Shown here piece after piece: positions 43,379-51,868 of a stretch of DNA of 64,000 nt. The stretch comes from UBA4416 sp040387555 (lineage in GTDB: Bacteria > Bacteroidota > Bacteroidia > B-17B0 > Aurantibacillaceae), in assembly GCA_040387555.1 (NCBI GenBank), contig JAZKDO010000002.1, positions 1 to 64,000 on the forward strand. The letters are read 5' to 3'. The notes below the pieces were generated by a model. It saw nothing but the letters and a program-made list of their open reading frames with translations. It searched no databases and was not told the DNA's origin. The first letter of the stretch is position 1; each line of letters starts with the position of its first letter. A program made the position numbers and the translations under genes.

Positions 43379-44696
43379 TGTTTCCTTTGATTTCTCTTTT
43401 TAATTCAATATCCAGGTAAGGATTAGTTTTCAATGCCTGTCTAATCAAATCATCTCCAATTGTTTTTTGGCCTGTTTTAATTTTTATTAATCCTGCATGG
43501 CACAACAATGTAGGGCTTTGAGAATGTGTTCTCATCGCTTTGTCAACTAAGCGATTGGCTTCCACATAATCTCCTTTTTTATAATAAACCCAGGCAAGTG
43601 TTTCACACACATCAATATTATCTGGTCTTCTTTCATACTCTAATAAAGCATGCTTTAAAGCTTTTTCAGTATTCGGCACTTTTAGGTAGGCATAAGCTAA
43701 TTCTTTATCTGCATAATGACCATGACCGCTCTCTCCTTCATCCACATCAGCAATCGGGCTTAAAAGTGCGATTACCTCTTCCGCAGAAACTTTTGCCTTT
43801 TCCATTTCATTATTTAATTGGTATAGATCAGTTAATTCATCAGCAAAAGAATATTCAATGATCATTTTTTTTGCTTTCTCATAACCTGCAATTGCTACTT
43901 TGTAATTTCCTTTTTGTTTAGCGATGTTGCTAAGTCCTGCGATAGCAAAAGGATAATCAGGTCGTTCAGCTAATGCCATTTTATATTGTATCTCAGCACT
44001 ATCCAATTGTCCCTTTTGTTCAAATAAATGAGCTAGGATCATACGTGTCCACTCGCTTTGTTCAAGCCCGGGGTAACCGGCCGATACAGCTAATTTAGCT
44101 GCCTGAATAGACCCGTCAAGATCACCGTGTATTTCTCTTAAATAAGAAACGCGAGCATAAGAACGCATATCAGGCCGAATGGAGATCATCTTATCACAAA
44201 CTTTAACTGCCTCTTTATAATTTCCGGTTTCAACATATGCATCGCACATTAAACCATATATAAAAGCGCTATTTGGATTGAGGGGTATTGCCTGTTGTGC
44301 CACTAATAATCCTTCTGTAAAATGATGTTGCGACAATAGTACTGTTGCTTTACAACATAAAGCATCAAAATTTCCGGGTTCGTTTTTAATAACATCATCT
44401 AACAGTTCTAATGCTGCCGCATCATAGTAACCATGATCACCCGTGATACGCGCTTCTTGTATATATGCCTGGGAAAGCTGTAGTTTGGCTTTAAAATTTT
44501 CTGGATTTAATTCAATGTCTTTCAACAAGGCTTCAATTGCCTGTTTGGTATTTAACCATTCTCCTGAAAGGGCAATGGTTCCTGTCCGTTCTTTAAAAGA
44601 AGGAATTGTTTTTACTGGTTTTTTAGAAAAAATTAAAATCATCCCTAGAAAAACCGCACTAACACTGACTAAAATAATGTATAAATATTTACGCAT
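43365..44696 (-). CDS. Membrane-anchored TPR protein
   Basis: The 443-residue protein has an N-terminal membrane segment (about 5-23) and then about eight to ten TPR-type helix pairs: DAALELLDDVIKNEPGNFDAL, SAFIYGLMCDAYVETGNYKEAVKVCDK, RPDYPFAIAGLSNIAKQKGNYKVAIAGYEKA, then VCETLAWVYYKKGDYVEANRLVDKA. It would be a periplasmic or cytosolic scaffold. It overlaps the HupE-like gene by 14 bases, while a terminator separates it from the DUF4331 genes upstream. This gene order recurs with DUF4331, as far as I recall. Confidence 0.85.
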   Translation of the reverse strand: MRKYLYIILVSVSAVFLGMILIFSKKPVKTIPSFKERTGTIALSGEWLNTKQAIEALLKDIELNPENFKAKLQLSQAYIQEARITGDHGYYDAAALELLDDVIKNEPGNFDALCCKATVLLSQHHFTEGLLVAQQAIPLNPNSAFIYGLMCDAYVETGNYKEAVKVCDKMISIRPDMRSYARVSYLREIHGDLDGSIQAAKLAVSAGYPGLEQSEWTRMILAHLFEQKGQLDSAEIQYKMALAERPDYPFAIAGLSNIAKQKGNYKVAIAGYEKAKKMIIEYSFADELTDLYQLNNEMEKAKVSAEEVIALLSPIADVDEGESGHGHYADKELAYAYLKVPNTEKALKHALLEYERRPDNIDVCETLAWVYYKKGDYVEANRLVDKAMRTHSQSPTLLCHAGLIKIKTGQKTIGDDLIRQALKTNPYLDIELKREIKGNIASL

Positions 44697-44720
44697 GGAT
44701 TAAAGATAATGATTAATGAT

Positions 44721-44753
44721 AAAAAGACCGGACGTTTAAAACATCCGGTCTTT
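44721..44753 (-). terminator. Rho-independent terminator after the DUF4331 gene pair
   Basis: AAAGACCGGA and TCCGGTCTTT form a perfect ten-base stem with an 11-base loop; on the minus strand a T run follows. The 67-base gap to the TPR gene leaves little room for a promoter, so read-through is possible. Confidence 0.85.
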
Positions 44754-44763
44754 AGGTAATAAT

Positions 44764-46854
44764 TTATTTAGTAACAATAATCTTGATAGTTTGAATTGTT
44801 GAGTTATCTGCAACCAATGAAGCAAAATAAACGCCACTGGTGGCATTATCCGCGTTCCAGTTAAGCTCATAAATCCCTGCATCTTGTTTTTGATTAACCA
44901 AAGTACTTACTTTTCTTCCATTGATGTCATAAATCGTGATAGCAACATTAGAACTTTCAGCAACTCTGTATTTTATGGTAGTTTGGCTTCTAGCCGGGTT
45001 AGGAAAACTTTCGATCATTCCTGCTGGAGCCGCAACTCCTAAACCGCTATTGTAGTTTCTAATTCCTGTTGGAGTATTAACTACCGCTAAAGGTCCGCCA
45101 CATTTACCAAAACCACTCCATGGCGCTTGAACATAAGGGAAGTTAGCCTTAAACGTTGTATCGTTTTTTTCAATACCTGTAGTATATCCTAATACGTTCA
45201 ACAAATTAGGCGTTACCGGATTTGCTCCACCTGCCGTGTAATCATCGTACCATAAACCAATTGCTGCTAAAGCAACTCCACTCACAGCTTGTAATTCAAT
45301 ACGGGTAACATCATCCTCTAAACGACGACCGTTAGGAAAACCATCCATGTTAGGAATCCACTGTAGTGCAGAACTTCCTGCATATGTCGGATTAGTTAAT
45401 CCTAATACGGCTGCCTGAACAATTCCTAAACTACTAAAATCAGGGTGGTTACGGGGCGTTACAGGAACTGCCATGTTTAAACGTAACATATCTCCAAACG
45501 TTGGTAAAAAGTTATTGATAAATGGTTTACCAACTGCCAATGGATTACCACCTTTACCTGTAGCTAATTGATACGGAGGTAAGTTAGGAACTCCTGTGTA
45601 GAAGATAGGCAACAAATCCACTGAACGTGGTTTGCCCTGGCGCAGTAAATAGTTACCAAATAAATTGGTATCTAAGGCTGTACCTGCACCGCCATTAGTA
45701 GCGCGGATTGGCCATAAACCATCATGCGTGTTACCAAAGTCAAAAGCTTGTAAAGAATTACGTTGAATTCTTAATGGTGTTAATCCTGGGACTGCATTTC
45801 CAAATAAAGAAGCATCCATATATAATCCCAATTCTGGATTACAGAAATAAGCTTCCATTGCAGGATCTTCGGTATATGGTGTTAAAGAGTTCCATTTATC
45901 TTTATCGCCAATAGGAATCACTGCTTCGTTAGTTAGTGGCATACCAATACGAGACACCTGAACCCATGAACCAGAGTAAGATTCTGTACCGTTAGTATTT
46001 AAAGTACGGATTTGTTGTCTGCTTGCAGAAGCCCATACACCAATAATAAAGTTAGCATCTAAAATGTTAGTAGCAGCTGTAACAGGTAAACCATTTTTTT
46101 GTAAAGTTGCAATTGGAACTTTGATAGCAATGGAGTGAATGTTTTTACAAGCAACACCATCTTCAGGTTTATTAATGCCAGTACCACCTGCTCTTGTTTG
46201 GCCTAGGTCAAAAATACCGCCTAAGTCAACAAAGAAAGGATCATCAGAAGGACCGCAGTAAATTCTTTCTCCACCTGTACCGGTTGCAGTTACAGTTGCA
46301 GAGGCCATTAAAGCATCATAATTTGCTGCTCCTAAACCAACCACAGGATCAGAAATTGAACGTGGACCAATGTTTGGAGGAGGAACAATTCCAGAAGTTA
46401 CAATAGTGGTAAATGCTCCACCATTAACACTTTTCTCACACACATAAGTTGTTTTAAGATTTTGTTGTCCTAAACGTATGTTGAAAAAAGTAGTTGGGTC
46501 TTGATTCATTTTTGTGAAAGTAAAACGGTAAGTGATATCATCACCGCTAGTACCATCATTTTCTACGTGAATCTCGTATCGGATATTTTCACCAAATGAT
46601 GCATAGTTAGGGCCACCCTGAGGTAATTGTAACGGCACATAATTAGCAATAATGGTTACATAGTTTGTGTCATCCGGACTACGGAATGCATATAAATCGG
46701 TGTTGTCAGTTAGCGGATCGTTAGCGATCAAGGGTGCTTCCCTGTGGCTGGATGCCTCCACGAAAGATTTTTGTGAGTCCCAAACACCAACCGTTACTGC
46801 CATTGCGAGTATACCGGTTACAGTTAAGACTGTGCCTATAGATTTTTTCTTCAT
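44764..46854 (-). CDS. DUF4331 protein with T9SS tail
   Basis: The 696-residue secreted protein has a signal or membrane segment (about 8-26), then the DUF4331 hallmark EASSHREAPLIANDPLTDNT, LYAFRSPDDTNYVTIIANYV, YEIHVENDGTSGDDITYRFTF and CGPSDDPFFVDLGGIFD. The domain covers about residues 30-590. A type A sorting tail (about 615-696; MIESFPNPARSQTTI, AITIYDINGRKVST, SGVYFASLV) shows T9SS export. Almost the whole domain is repeated in the upstream gene. The function of DUF4331 is unknown. A terminator follows, and the gene lies 35 bases downstream of its copy. Confidence 0.88.
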   Translation of the reverse strand: MKKKSIGTVLTVTGILAMAVTVGVWDSQKSFVEASSHREAPLIANDPLTDNTDLYAFRSPDDTNYVTIIANYVPLQLPQGGPNYASFGENIRYEIHVENDGTSGDDITYRFTFTKMNQDPTTFFNIRLGQQNLKTTYVCEKSVNGGAFTTIVTSGIVPPPNIGPRSISDPVVGLGAANYDALMASATVTATGTGGERIYCGPSDDPFFVDLGGIFDLGQTRAGGTGINKPEDGVACKNIHSIAIKVPIATLQKNGLPVTAATNILDANFIIGVWASASRQQIRTLNTNGTESYSGSWVQVSRIGMPLTNEAVIPIGDKDKWNSLTPYTEDPAMEAYFCNPELGLYMDASLFGNAVPGLTPLRIQRNSLQAFDFGNTHDGLWPIRATNGGAGTALDTNLFGNYLLRQGKPRSVDLLPIFYTGVPNLPPYQLATGKGGNPLAVGKPFINNFLPTFGDMLRLNMAVPVTPRNHPDFSSLGIVQAAVLGLTNPTYAGSSALQWIPNMDGFPNGRRLEDDVTRIELQAVSGVALAAIGLWYDDYTAGGANPVTPNLLNVLGYTTGIEKNDTTFKANFPYVQAPWSGFGKCGGPLAVVNTPTGIRNYNSGLGVAAPAGMIESFPNPARSQTTIKYRVAESSNVAITIYDINGRKVSTLVNQKQDAGIYELNWNADNATSGVYFASLVADNSTIQTIKIIVTK

Positions 46855-46889
46855 TTTCTTTATATTAAATATTATTAATAATTTCTAAA

Positions 46890-48644
46890 TTATTGTCCAC
46901 TATGATTAGCGTAACCACTCCATGGTGCTTGCACGTAAGGGAAGTTCGCTTTAAACGTTGTATCGTTTTTAGGAACTCCTGCTGAATAACCAAGTACATT
47001 CAGTAATTTTGGCGTTACCGGATTAGCTCCTCCTGCTGTATAATCATCATACCATAGACCAATTGCTGCTAACGCAACGCCACTTACCGCTTGTAATTCT
47101 ATAGTAGTAACATCATCTTCTAAACGACGACCGTTCGGGAAGCCATCCATGTTTGGAATCCATTGCAGTGCTGAACTACCTGCATATGTTGGATTAGTTA
47201 ATCCTAATACGGCAGCTTGAACAATTCCTAAATTACTAAAATCAGGGTGGTTACGTGGTGTTACTGGAACAGCCATATTTAAACGTAACATATCACCAAA
47301 CGTTGGTAAAAAGTTATTGATAAATGGTTTACCAACAGCAAGAGGGTTTCCTGCTTTACCAGTAGCTAATTGATACGGTGGTAAGTTAGGAACTCCTGTA
47401 TGGAAAATTGGCAATAAATCTACTGAACGTGGCTTATTTGCACGCAGTAAATAGTTACCAAATAACGCGTCATCTAGAGCTGTACCAGCAACCGCTGCAG
47501 TGCCTTTTAGAGGAAATAACCCTGCTTGAGTGTTTCCAAAATCATATGCCTGTAAAGAATTACGTTGAATTCTTAAAGGAGCCAATCCTGGTACTGCTCC
47601 ACCATATAAAGAGGCATCCATGTATAATCCTAATTCAGGATTACAGAAATATGCTTCCATTGCAGGATCTTCTGTATAAGGCGTTAAGGAATTCCATTTG
47701 TCTTTATCACCAATTGGAATAACTGCTTCGTTAGTTAACGGCATACCTAAACGAGAAACCTGTACATAAGTACCAGCATCATTCGGATTGGCTCCTGAAG
47801 TACTAAGTGTACGTGTAGTTGGTCTGCTGGCAGATGCCCAAACACCAATAACAAAATTGCCATCTAAAATATTGGTTGCAGATGTAACCGGCAATCCATT
47901 TTTTTGTAAAGTAGCAATAGGTATTTTAAGGGCAATTGAGTGAACATTTTTATGTCCTACTCCATCGCGCGGACCGTTAGCTGCTCTTGTTTGACCTAGA
48001 TCAAAAATTCCACCTAAGTCAACAAAGAAAGGATCTTCAGAAGGACCGCAATAAACGAACTCTCCACCGCCACCCGATGCAGTTGAAGTTCCTAATGACA
48101 TTAAAGCATCGTAATTTGATGCGCCTAATCCAACAACCGGATCAGAGATTGAGCGCGGCCCAATGTTTGGAGGCGGAACGATTCCTGTAGTTACAATGGT
48201 TGAAAATGCACCACCGTTGATACTCTTTTCACACATATAACTCGTTTTAAGATTTTGTTGACCTAAACGGATGTTGAAAAAGGTAGTTGGGTCTTGGTTC
48301 ATTTTTGTGAAAGTAAAACGGTAAGTGATATCATCACCACTTGTTCCATCATTCTCTACGTGAATCTCGTAACGGATATTTTCACCAAACGATGCGTAGT
48401 TAGGGCCACCCTGAGGTAGCTGTAACGGCACATAATTAGCGATAATAGTTACGTAATTTGTATCATCCGGACTACGGAATGCATACAAGTCCGTGTTGTC
48501 TGCCAATGGATCATTTGCAATCAAAGGCGCTTCCCTGTGGCTTGACGCTTCCACAAAGGACGACTGAAAATCCCATACTCCAACTGTGACCGCTGTTGCA
48601 AGCACACCTGTTAGAGTGAGAATTTTTTTAGTAGTTTTTCTCAT
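46890..48644 (-). CDS. DUF4331 protein without a sorting tail
   Basis: The 584-residue protein is a tandem paralogue of the downstream gene: long blocks are identical (SSHREAPLIANDPL, LPQGGPNYASFGENIRYEIH, WIPNMDGFPNGRRLEDDVT). It stops at APWSGYANHSGQ, just where the other copy goes on into its linker and T9SS tail, so it is either periplasmic or exported by other means. It has an N-terminal membrane or signal segment. A matching ECF-type promoter (48707-48732) lies 63 bases upstream, and the gene probably is co-transcribed with the tailed copy. Confidence 0.88.
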   Translation of the reverse strand: MRKTTKKILTLTGVLATAVTVGVWDFQSSFVEASSHREAPLIANDPLADNTDLYAFRSPDDTNYVTIIANYVPLQLPQGGPNYASFGENIRYEIHVENDGTSGDDITYRFTFTKMNQDPTTFFNIRLGQQNLKTSYMCEKSINGGAFSTIVTTGIVPPPNIGPRSISDPVVGLGASNYDALMSLGTSTASGGGGEFVYCGPSEDPFFVDLGGIFDLGQTRAANGPRDGVGHKNVHSIALKIPIATLQKNGLPVTSATNILDGNFVIGVWASASRPTTRTLSTSGANPNDAGTYVQVSRLGMPLTNEAVIPIGDKDKWNSLTPYTEDPAMEAYFCNPELGLYMDASLYGGAVPGLAPLRIQRNSLQAYDFGNTQAGLFPLKGTAAVAGTALDDALFGNYLLRANKPRSVDLLPIFHTGVPNLPPYQLATGKAGNPLAVGKPFINNFLPTFGDMLRLNMAVPVTPRNHPDFSNLGIVQAAVLGLTNPTYAGSSALQWIPNMDGFPNGRRLEDDVTTIELQAVSGVALAAIGLWYDDYTAGGANPVTPKLLNVLGYSAGVPKNDTTFKANFPYVQAPWSGYANHSGQ

Positions 48645-48706
48645 GTTTAATTTTATTTACGGATTAGTTTCTTCCTTCAGTTTGCTGTTGCCCAATTAAA
48701 ATAACA

Positions 48707-48732
48707 TACGAGAGCAGAGATCATTCAGATTA
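48707..48732 (-). promoter_or_regulatory. Candidate ECF-sigma promoter of the DUF4331 genes
   Basis: On the minus strand TAATCT, 16 bases, CGTATG. The same layout (AAATCC, 16 bases, CGTATA) stands before the Trp-rich secreted protein gene at 51586-51611. Both share the eight-base TCTCGTAT. They are likely targets of the adjacent ECF sigma factor. Confidence 0.5.
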
Positions 48733-48872
48733 GGAAGCTTTGGATTTATATAACAGTAAAAAGATAACCGTTTAGAAATCAGACTGTTTTATTTTCTGAC
48801 TTTAAAGGATGTAAATACTTCTTTATCTTTTTAAACAAGCATTTTAACGAAAAGCACAAGAAAAGTATAAAT

Positions 48873-49820
48873 CTATTTGGCAATCCCTATGAGGTGGTTT
48901 TCGGGAACTAATCCCCAATAGCGGGAATCAATGGAATTGTATCGGTTATCTCCTAATACAAAATAGTAGTCCATTTTAAAAATATAGAAATCAGTTAATT
49001 TATTATTTACGAAAACAGAATCGCCTTTAAATTTCAAAGTGTTTCTTTCATGTTGTTCAATCAGTGACTGATACAAGAGCAGGTTTGCTTTTGTGAGGTA
49101 AATTCCCTGGCCTTTTTTTGGAATGTAAAAAGGCCCTAAATGATCAAGGTTCCATTTTATCTGCGGTGCATTTGGAAAGTAATGAGGAGAATAGTCTTCT
49201 TTAGAAATTGTTTTTCTTGAGACAGAAACAAGCCCGGGACAACTATCGAGAATGGCCGCTTCATAGGAGGATAAAAATGCATCGGATTCACCGGGCTTTA
49301 TTATTTGTAAAGAGTTTCTTAATCTTTTTAAACACATTGTATCGGCCAACGCTGCTTCGGTTTTAAAAGAAAACCATTTTAATACTGATGATTCTTCCTG
49401 ATACTTTTTATTGATTATTAGATTTCCATTTGTAATCAAAATAATATCACCGGGTAATCCAACACATCGTTTAACAGATTCTTTTCTTTCATCAACCGGT
49501 TTTTCTATTTCAGAGGGCAGGTTAAAAACAACGATGTCATTATTTTTTATATTAGTATATCCGGGGCAACGCAGATATGGGATTTGTATCCAATCCAGAA
49601 AATGTTTTATATGTCCCACATGCAATGACAGTGGTGTCATAGGAAGCCGGGCACCTAAGGCCAGTTTATTTACAACAACACGATCTCCTTCTAATAAAGC
49701 ATTGTTCATGGAAGGCGTTGGCACTGTATAGACCTGAAAAACAAATATTCTGAATCCAAGCCATAAGCATAATGACAGGAAGGCGAGTTTAAATACCTTA
49801 TTGAGATTACTTAATTTCAT
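48873..49820 (-). CDS. lepB: Signal peptidase I
   Basis: The 315-residue membrane protease removes signal peptides on the outer face of the inner membrane. An N-terminal membrane helix (about 10-30) precedes the catalytic Ser in VPTPSMNNALLEGD; the catalytic Lys is in ESVKRCVGLPGD; and the C-terminal box is GDNRYNSIDSRYWGLVPENHLIG (Tyr in place of the usual Asp). A long insertion (about 125-250) is typical of Bacteroidota LepB. The location between the DUF4331 genes and the anti-sigma gene suggests a paralogue dedicated to this cluster rather than the housekeeping enzyme. Confidence 0.92.
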   Translation of the reverse strand: MKLSNLNKVFKLAFLSLCLWLGFRIFVFQVYTVPTPSMNNALLEGDRVVVNKLALGARLPMTPLSLHVGHIKHFLDWIQIPYLRCPGYTNIKNNDIVVFNLPSEIEKPVDERKESVKRCVGLPGDIILITNGNLIINKKYQEESSVLKWFSFKTEAALADTMCLKRLRNSLQIIKPGESDAFLSSYEAAILDSCPGLVSVSRKTISKEDYSPHYFPNAPQIKWNLDHLGPFYIPKKGQGIYLTKANLLLYQSLIEQHERNTLKFKGDSVFVNNKLTDFYIFKMDYYFVLGDNRYNSIDSRYWGLVPENHLIGIAK

Positions 49821-49882
49821 TTCAGTTTATAGAAAACACTTGTTATAATGATCGTCTATTCTACTGCATACATGAAACACCT

Positions 49883-50494
49883 CTATGCGGCCTGTCTTTG
49901 TAAAATAACTTTGCAAGGTATATCTGATGTGACCACTAAACTGTGTACAACATGCAAAGGGATGGCAAGAAAATCACCGGCTACCAAACTATGTTTCTTG
50001 TCGCCAATCGTAATGTCACAAGAACCTTCCAGTATTAAAAAACGTTCCAACTCATTGGTATGAACTTCAGGTGGGGAATAAGATTTAACCCATGAAATTG
50101 CAGTAATAGCTTCAGCGTTATGGCCAATTATTTTAGCGTGCAGGTTTTCAAAATCATCCGGTAAAACCATATCTGGTCTGCTTGTCCATTCCAAATAATC
50201 TTGCATTGATGATGTTTCTGTTAATAGCGGTGGGTTGGTTACCGGCTCACCAGCTTTTAATCTCTCTGAATAATCCACGATAGCCATTATGAAAGGCTTT
50301 AAGGTTTCACTTGGCCTCGCATCATTTCTTTCAGCGTCAATTTGCAGTGCATTAGTTATTTCTTTTATTTCCTGACGAATTTCAGCGTATGTCTCAGCCA
50401 TTCGGTTTACTTCTGCAGTCTCTTCGGCATTGGTCATGCCTAACACATACATTTCTACTATGCCTGATTTTATATATTCCTCTGCTATTGTCAT
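49883..50494 (-). CDS. Anti-sigma factor with RskA-like N-terminus and cupin C-terminus
   Basis: The 203-residue protein starts with EYIKSGIVEMYVLGMTNAEE and further helices typical of the RskA anti-sigma domain. Residues about 120-203 form a cupin: SPPEVHTNELERFLILEGSC, ITIGDKKHSLVAGDFLAIPLHVVHSLVV, with His and Glu in metal-site positions. No membrane helix is present, so it is cytosolic. The zinc motif HxxxCxxC of ChrR is absent. The start overlaps the sigma gene stop by one base, implying translational coupling. It probably holds the sigma factor until a small molecule or metal binds the cupin. Confidence 0.8.
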   Translation of the reverse strand: MTIAEEYIKSGIVEMYVLGMTNAEETAEVNRMAETYAEIRQEIKEITNALQIDAERNDARPSETLKPFIMAIVDYSERLKAGEPVTNPPLLTETSSMQDYLEWTSRPDMVLPDDFENLHAKIIGHNAEAITAISWVKSYSPPEVHTNELERFLILEGSCDITIGDKKHSLVAGDFLAIPLHVVHSLVVTSDIPCKVILQRQAA

Positions 50495-51090
50495 TATCTT
50501 TGTTGTACTCCCGTTTGTTTTATATCTTCTTTGGTTACTTCTCTTAATTTTAAAAGAGCTTGCCGCACTTTTGTTTTAACTGTTCCCAAAGGCAGACTTA
50601 ATTTTTTGGCAATCTCATCCTGTGTGTAGCCCTGATAATAAGCAAGATCAATAATTTCTCTCTGATCCTTATTCAGATTATCTACCATCGTTCTTAAACC
50701 AATCGACTCATGAGTTTTATCTTCCACAAACAATTTGTTTTTATGATATACGGAATCTGAAGGTTCCTGGATTTTATTTTTTATCTTTTCATGTTTTGAA
50801 CGCGTGCAATCAATTGCTAAATTTCTGGAAATATTCAGCATCCATGTATAAAGCCTGCCCTTAGAAGCATCATACGAGTCGAAGTGATTCCAGATTTTTA
50901 AAAAAGTATTTTGAAGAACATCTTCTGATTCTTCCTGATCGTTCACTATGTTATTAATCACGCCATATAAAGCTTTTGAATAATTATCATAGAGATAAGC
51001 AAAAGCCTTTTGGTTTCGTTCCCTGATAAGGACTATCAGTTCATCCTGATGATATGTTTTTTGAGGTGTCAAATCTGCATGAAGGTACAA
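50494..51090 (-). CDS. ECF-type RNA polymerase sigma factor
   Basis: This 198-residue protein starts at TTG 51090; no other in-frame start fits region 2. Region 2 is LYDNYSKALYGVINNIVNDQEESEDVLQNTFLKIWNHFDSYD, with the core-binding and -10 recognition helix LYTWMLNISRNLAIDCTRSKH. Region 4 is LNKDQREIIDLAYYQGYTQDEIAKKLSLPLGTVKTKVRQALLKLR. It resembles the SigK (ECF19) type, fitting its RskA-like partner. Two promoters of matching ECF type lie nearby. A terminator precedes it on this strand. Confidence 0.92.
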   Translation of the reverse strand: MYLHADLTPQKTYHQDELIVLIRERNQKAFAYLYDNYSKALYGVINNIVNDQEESEDVLQNTFLKIWNHFDSYDASKGRLYTWMLNISRNLAIDCTRSKHEKIKNKIQEPSDSVYHKNKLFVEDKTHESIGLRTMVDNLNKDQREIIDLAYYQGYTQDEIAKKLSLPLGTVKTKVRQALLKLREVTKEDIKQTGVQQR

Positions 51091-51103
51091 TTATTACTAA
51101 TAC

Positions 51104-51137
51104 AAAAAAACAGCTGAATTGCTTCAGCTGTTTTTTG
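51104..51137 (-). terminator. Rho-independent terminator between the Trp-rich protein and the sigma gene
   Basis: AACAGCTGAA and TTCAGCTGTT form a perfect ten-base stem around TTGC (GCAA on the minus strand), with T runs on both sides. It ends the Trp-rich protein transcript on the minus strand. Confidence 0.85.
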
Positions 51138-51160
51138 ATTTTTTGATATAGAAAAATAAT

Positions 51161-51556
51161 TTATGCTACCCAAAGGTTCCAGCTTGCATCAAATTTGTAC
51201 CATTTTCCATCGCCACCTTCCCAAGTCCACTCAGGAACATCAGACCAGGTTTTACCACCGTCAGCAGACCACTTTAAACTTTTTTTGTCTACTATTTTAA
51301 GCCATTTTCCAGATTTATCCTGCCACATTCCGTCTTTCACTGCATCCCATTTTTTTCCATCCATAGACATCCAAACGGACGCATCTTTCGGATTAAGTTT
51401 ATACCATGTTTTGTTGGCACCCATCCATGTTCCAGTCTCAGATTTTTTCCAGTCTGGTCCGTTTAATTTAATTGTCAATTCAGAATTTAAAGAGGATTTT
51501 GCCTCTGCGCTCAAGCCAAATGATAATAAGGCTACAGCCAAAAATAAATTTTTCAT
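51161..51556 (-). CDS. Small secreted Trp-rich repeat protein
   Basis: The 131-residue protein has a signal peptide (about 1-19, ending AEA). The mature part carries about four short repeats of about 25 residues of the type W(K/M)-x-G-K-x-W-x-K-(L/I/F), as in GTWMGANKTWYKLNPKDASVW and GMWQDKSGKWLKIVDKKSLKW, and ends at GDGKWYKFDASWNLWVA. It would be periplasmic or secreted, with a Trp-exposed face that could bind glycan or ligand. A matching ECF-type promoter lies 30 bases upstream, linking it to the adjacent sigma factor. Family not recognised. Confidence 0.65.
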   Translation of the reverse strand: MKNLFLAVALLSFGLSAEAKSSLNSELTIKLNGPDWKKSETGTWMGANKTWYKLNPKDASVWMSMDGKKWDAVKDGMWQDKSGKWLKIVDKKSLKWSADGGKTWSDVPEWTWEGGDGKWYKFDASWNLWVA

Positions 51557-51585
51557 AGGTTATATTTTTATGGTTTGATATCATA

Positions 51586-51611
51586 TACGAGAAAAAAGAG
51601 TGTCTGGATTT
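51586..51611 (-). promoter_or_regulatory. Candidate ECF-sigma promoter of the Trp-rich secreted protein
   Basis: On the minus strand AAATCC, 16 bases, CGTATA, 30 bases before the ATG. It matches the site before the DUF4331 genes in box sequence and exact spacing. Confidence 0.5.
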
Positions 51612-51731
51612 GGTGAGGAGATAAATACTTAAAGGATGTAACACTTTTTTATTCCCCCGACTTCTTTTAGCTTAAATCGAGTTGGAGCATCGTTTAATTT
51701 TTTTAAAAATTATTATTTAACAATTCAAAAC

Positions 51732-51761
51732 TTGGCGATCAAAATACTTTCTTTATATTTG
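51732..51761 (+). promoter_or_regulatory. Promoter of the trp leader and operon
   Basis: TTG at 51732-51734, 19 bases, then TATATTTG at 51754-51761, an exact match to the Bacteroidota TTG-N19-TAnnTTTG promoter. Transcription would start about seven bases on, just before the leader peptide ATG (51773). Confidence 0.7.
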
Positions 51762-51772
51762 TCCCACACAAA

Positions 51773-51844
51773 ATGAAATCAATTCTTTCTATAAACAAGT
51801 GGTGGCACAGTGGGAACTCCCAACTGTGTACTGCCTGGCAATAA
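51773..51844 (+). CDS. trpL: trp leader peptide (23 residues, Trp10, Trp11, Trp22)
   Basis: A 23-codon frame encodes MKSILSINKWWHSGNSQLC and TAWQ, then TAA. Adjacent TGG TGG codons (51800-51805) and a third TGG near the end are what a ribosome-sensing attenuator needs. A hairpin (51806-51828, CACAGTGGGA with TCCC-AACTGTG) begins directly after the Trp pair, and a Rho-independent terminator follows at 51869-51899 before trpD. It lies directly after the promoter. The peptide itself should have no further role. Confidence 0.8.
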   Translation: MKSILSINKWWHSGNSQLCTAWQ

Positions 51845-51868
51845 TAATTTTTTATCTAATTGAAAATT

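Noticed and set aside
48802..51641. Shared 13-mer TTAAAGGATGTAA at 48802-48814 and 51629-51641
   Set aside because: Rough expectation for an AT-rich 64 kb window is many chance 13-mer pairs, and the distances to the ECF-type promoters differ (96 and 44 bases).
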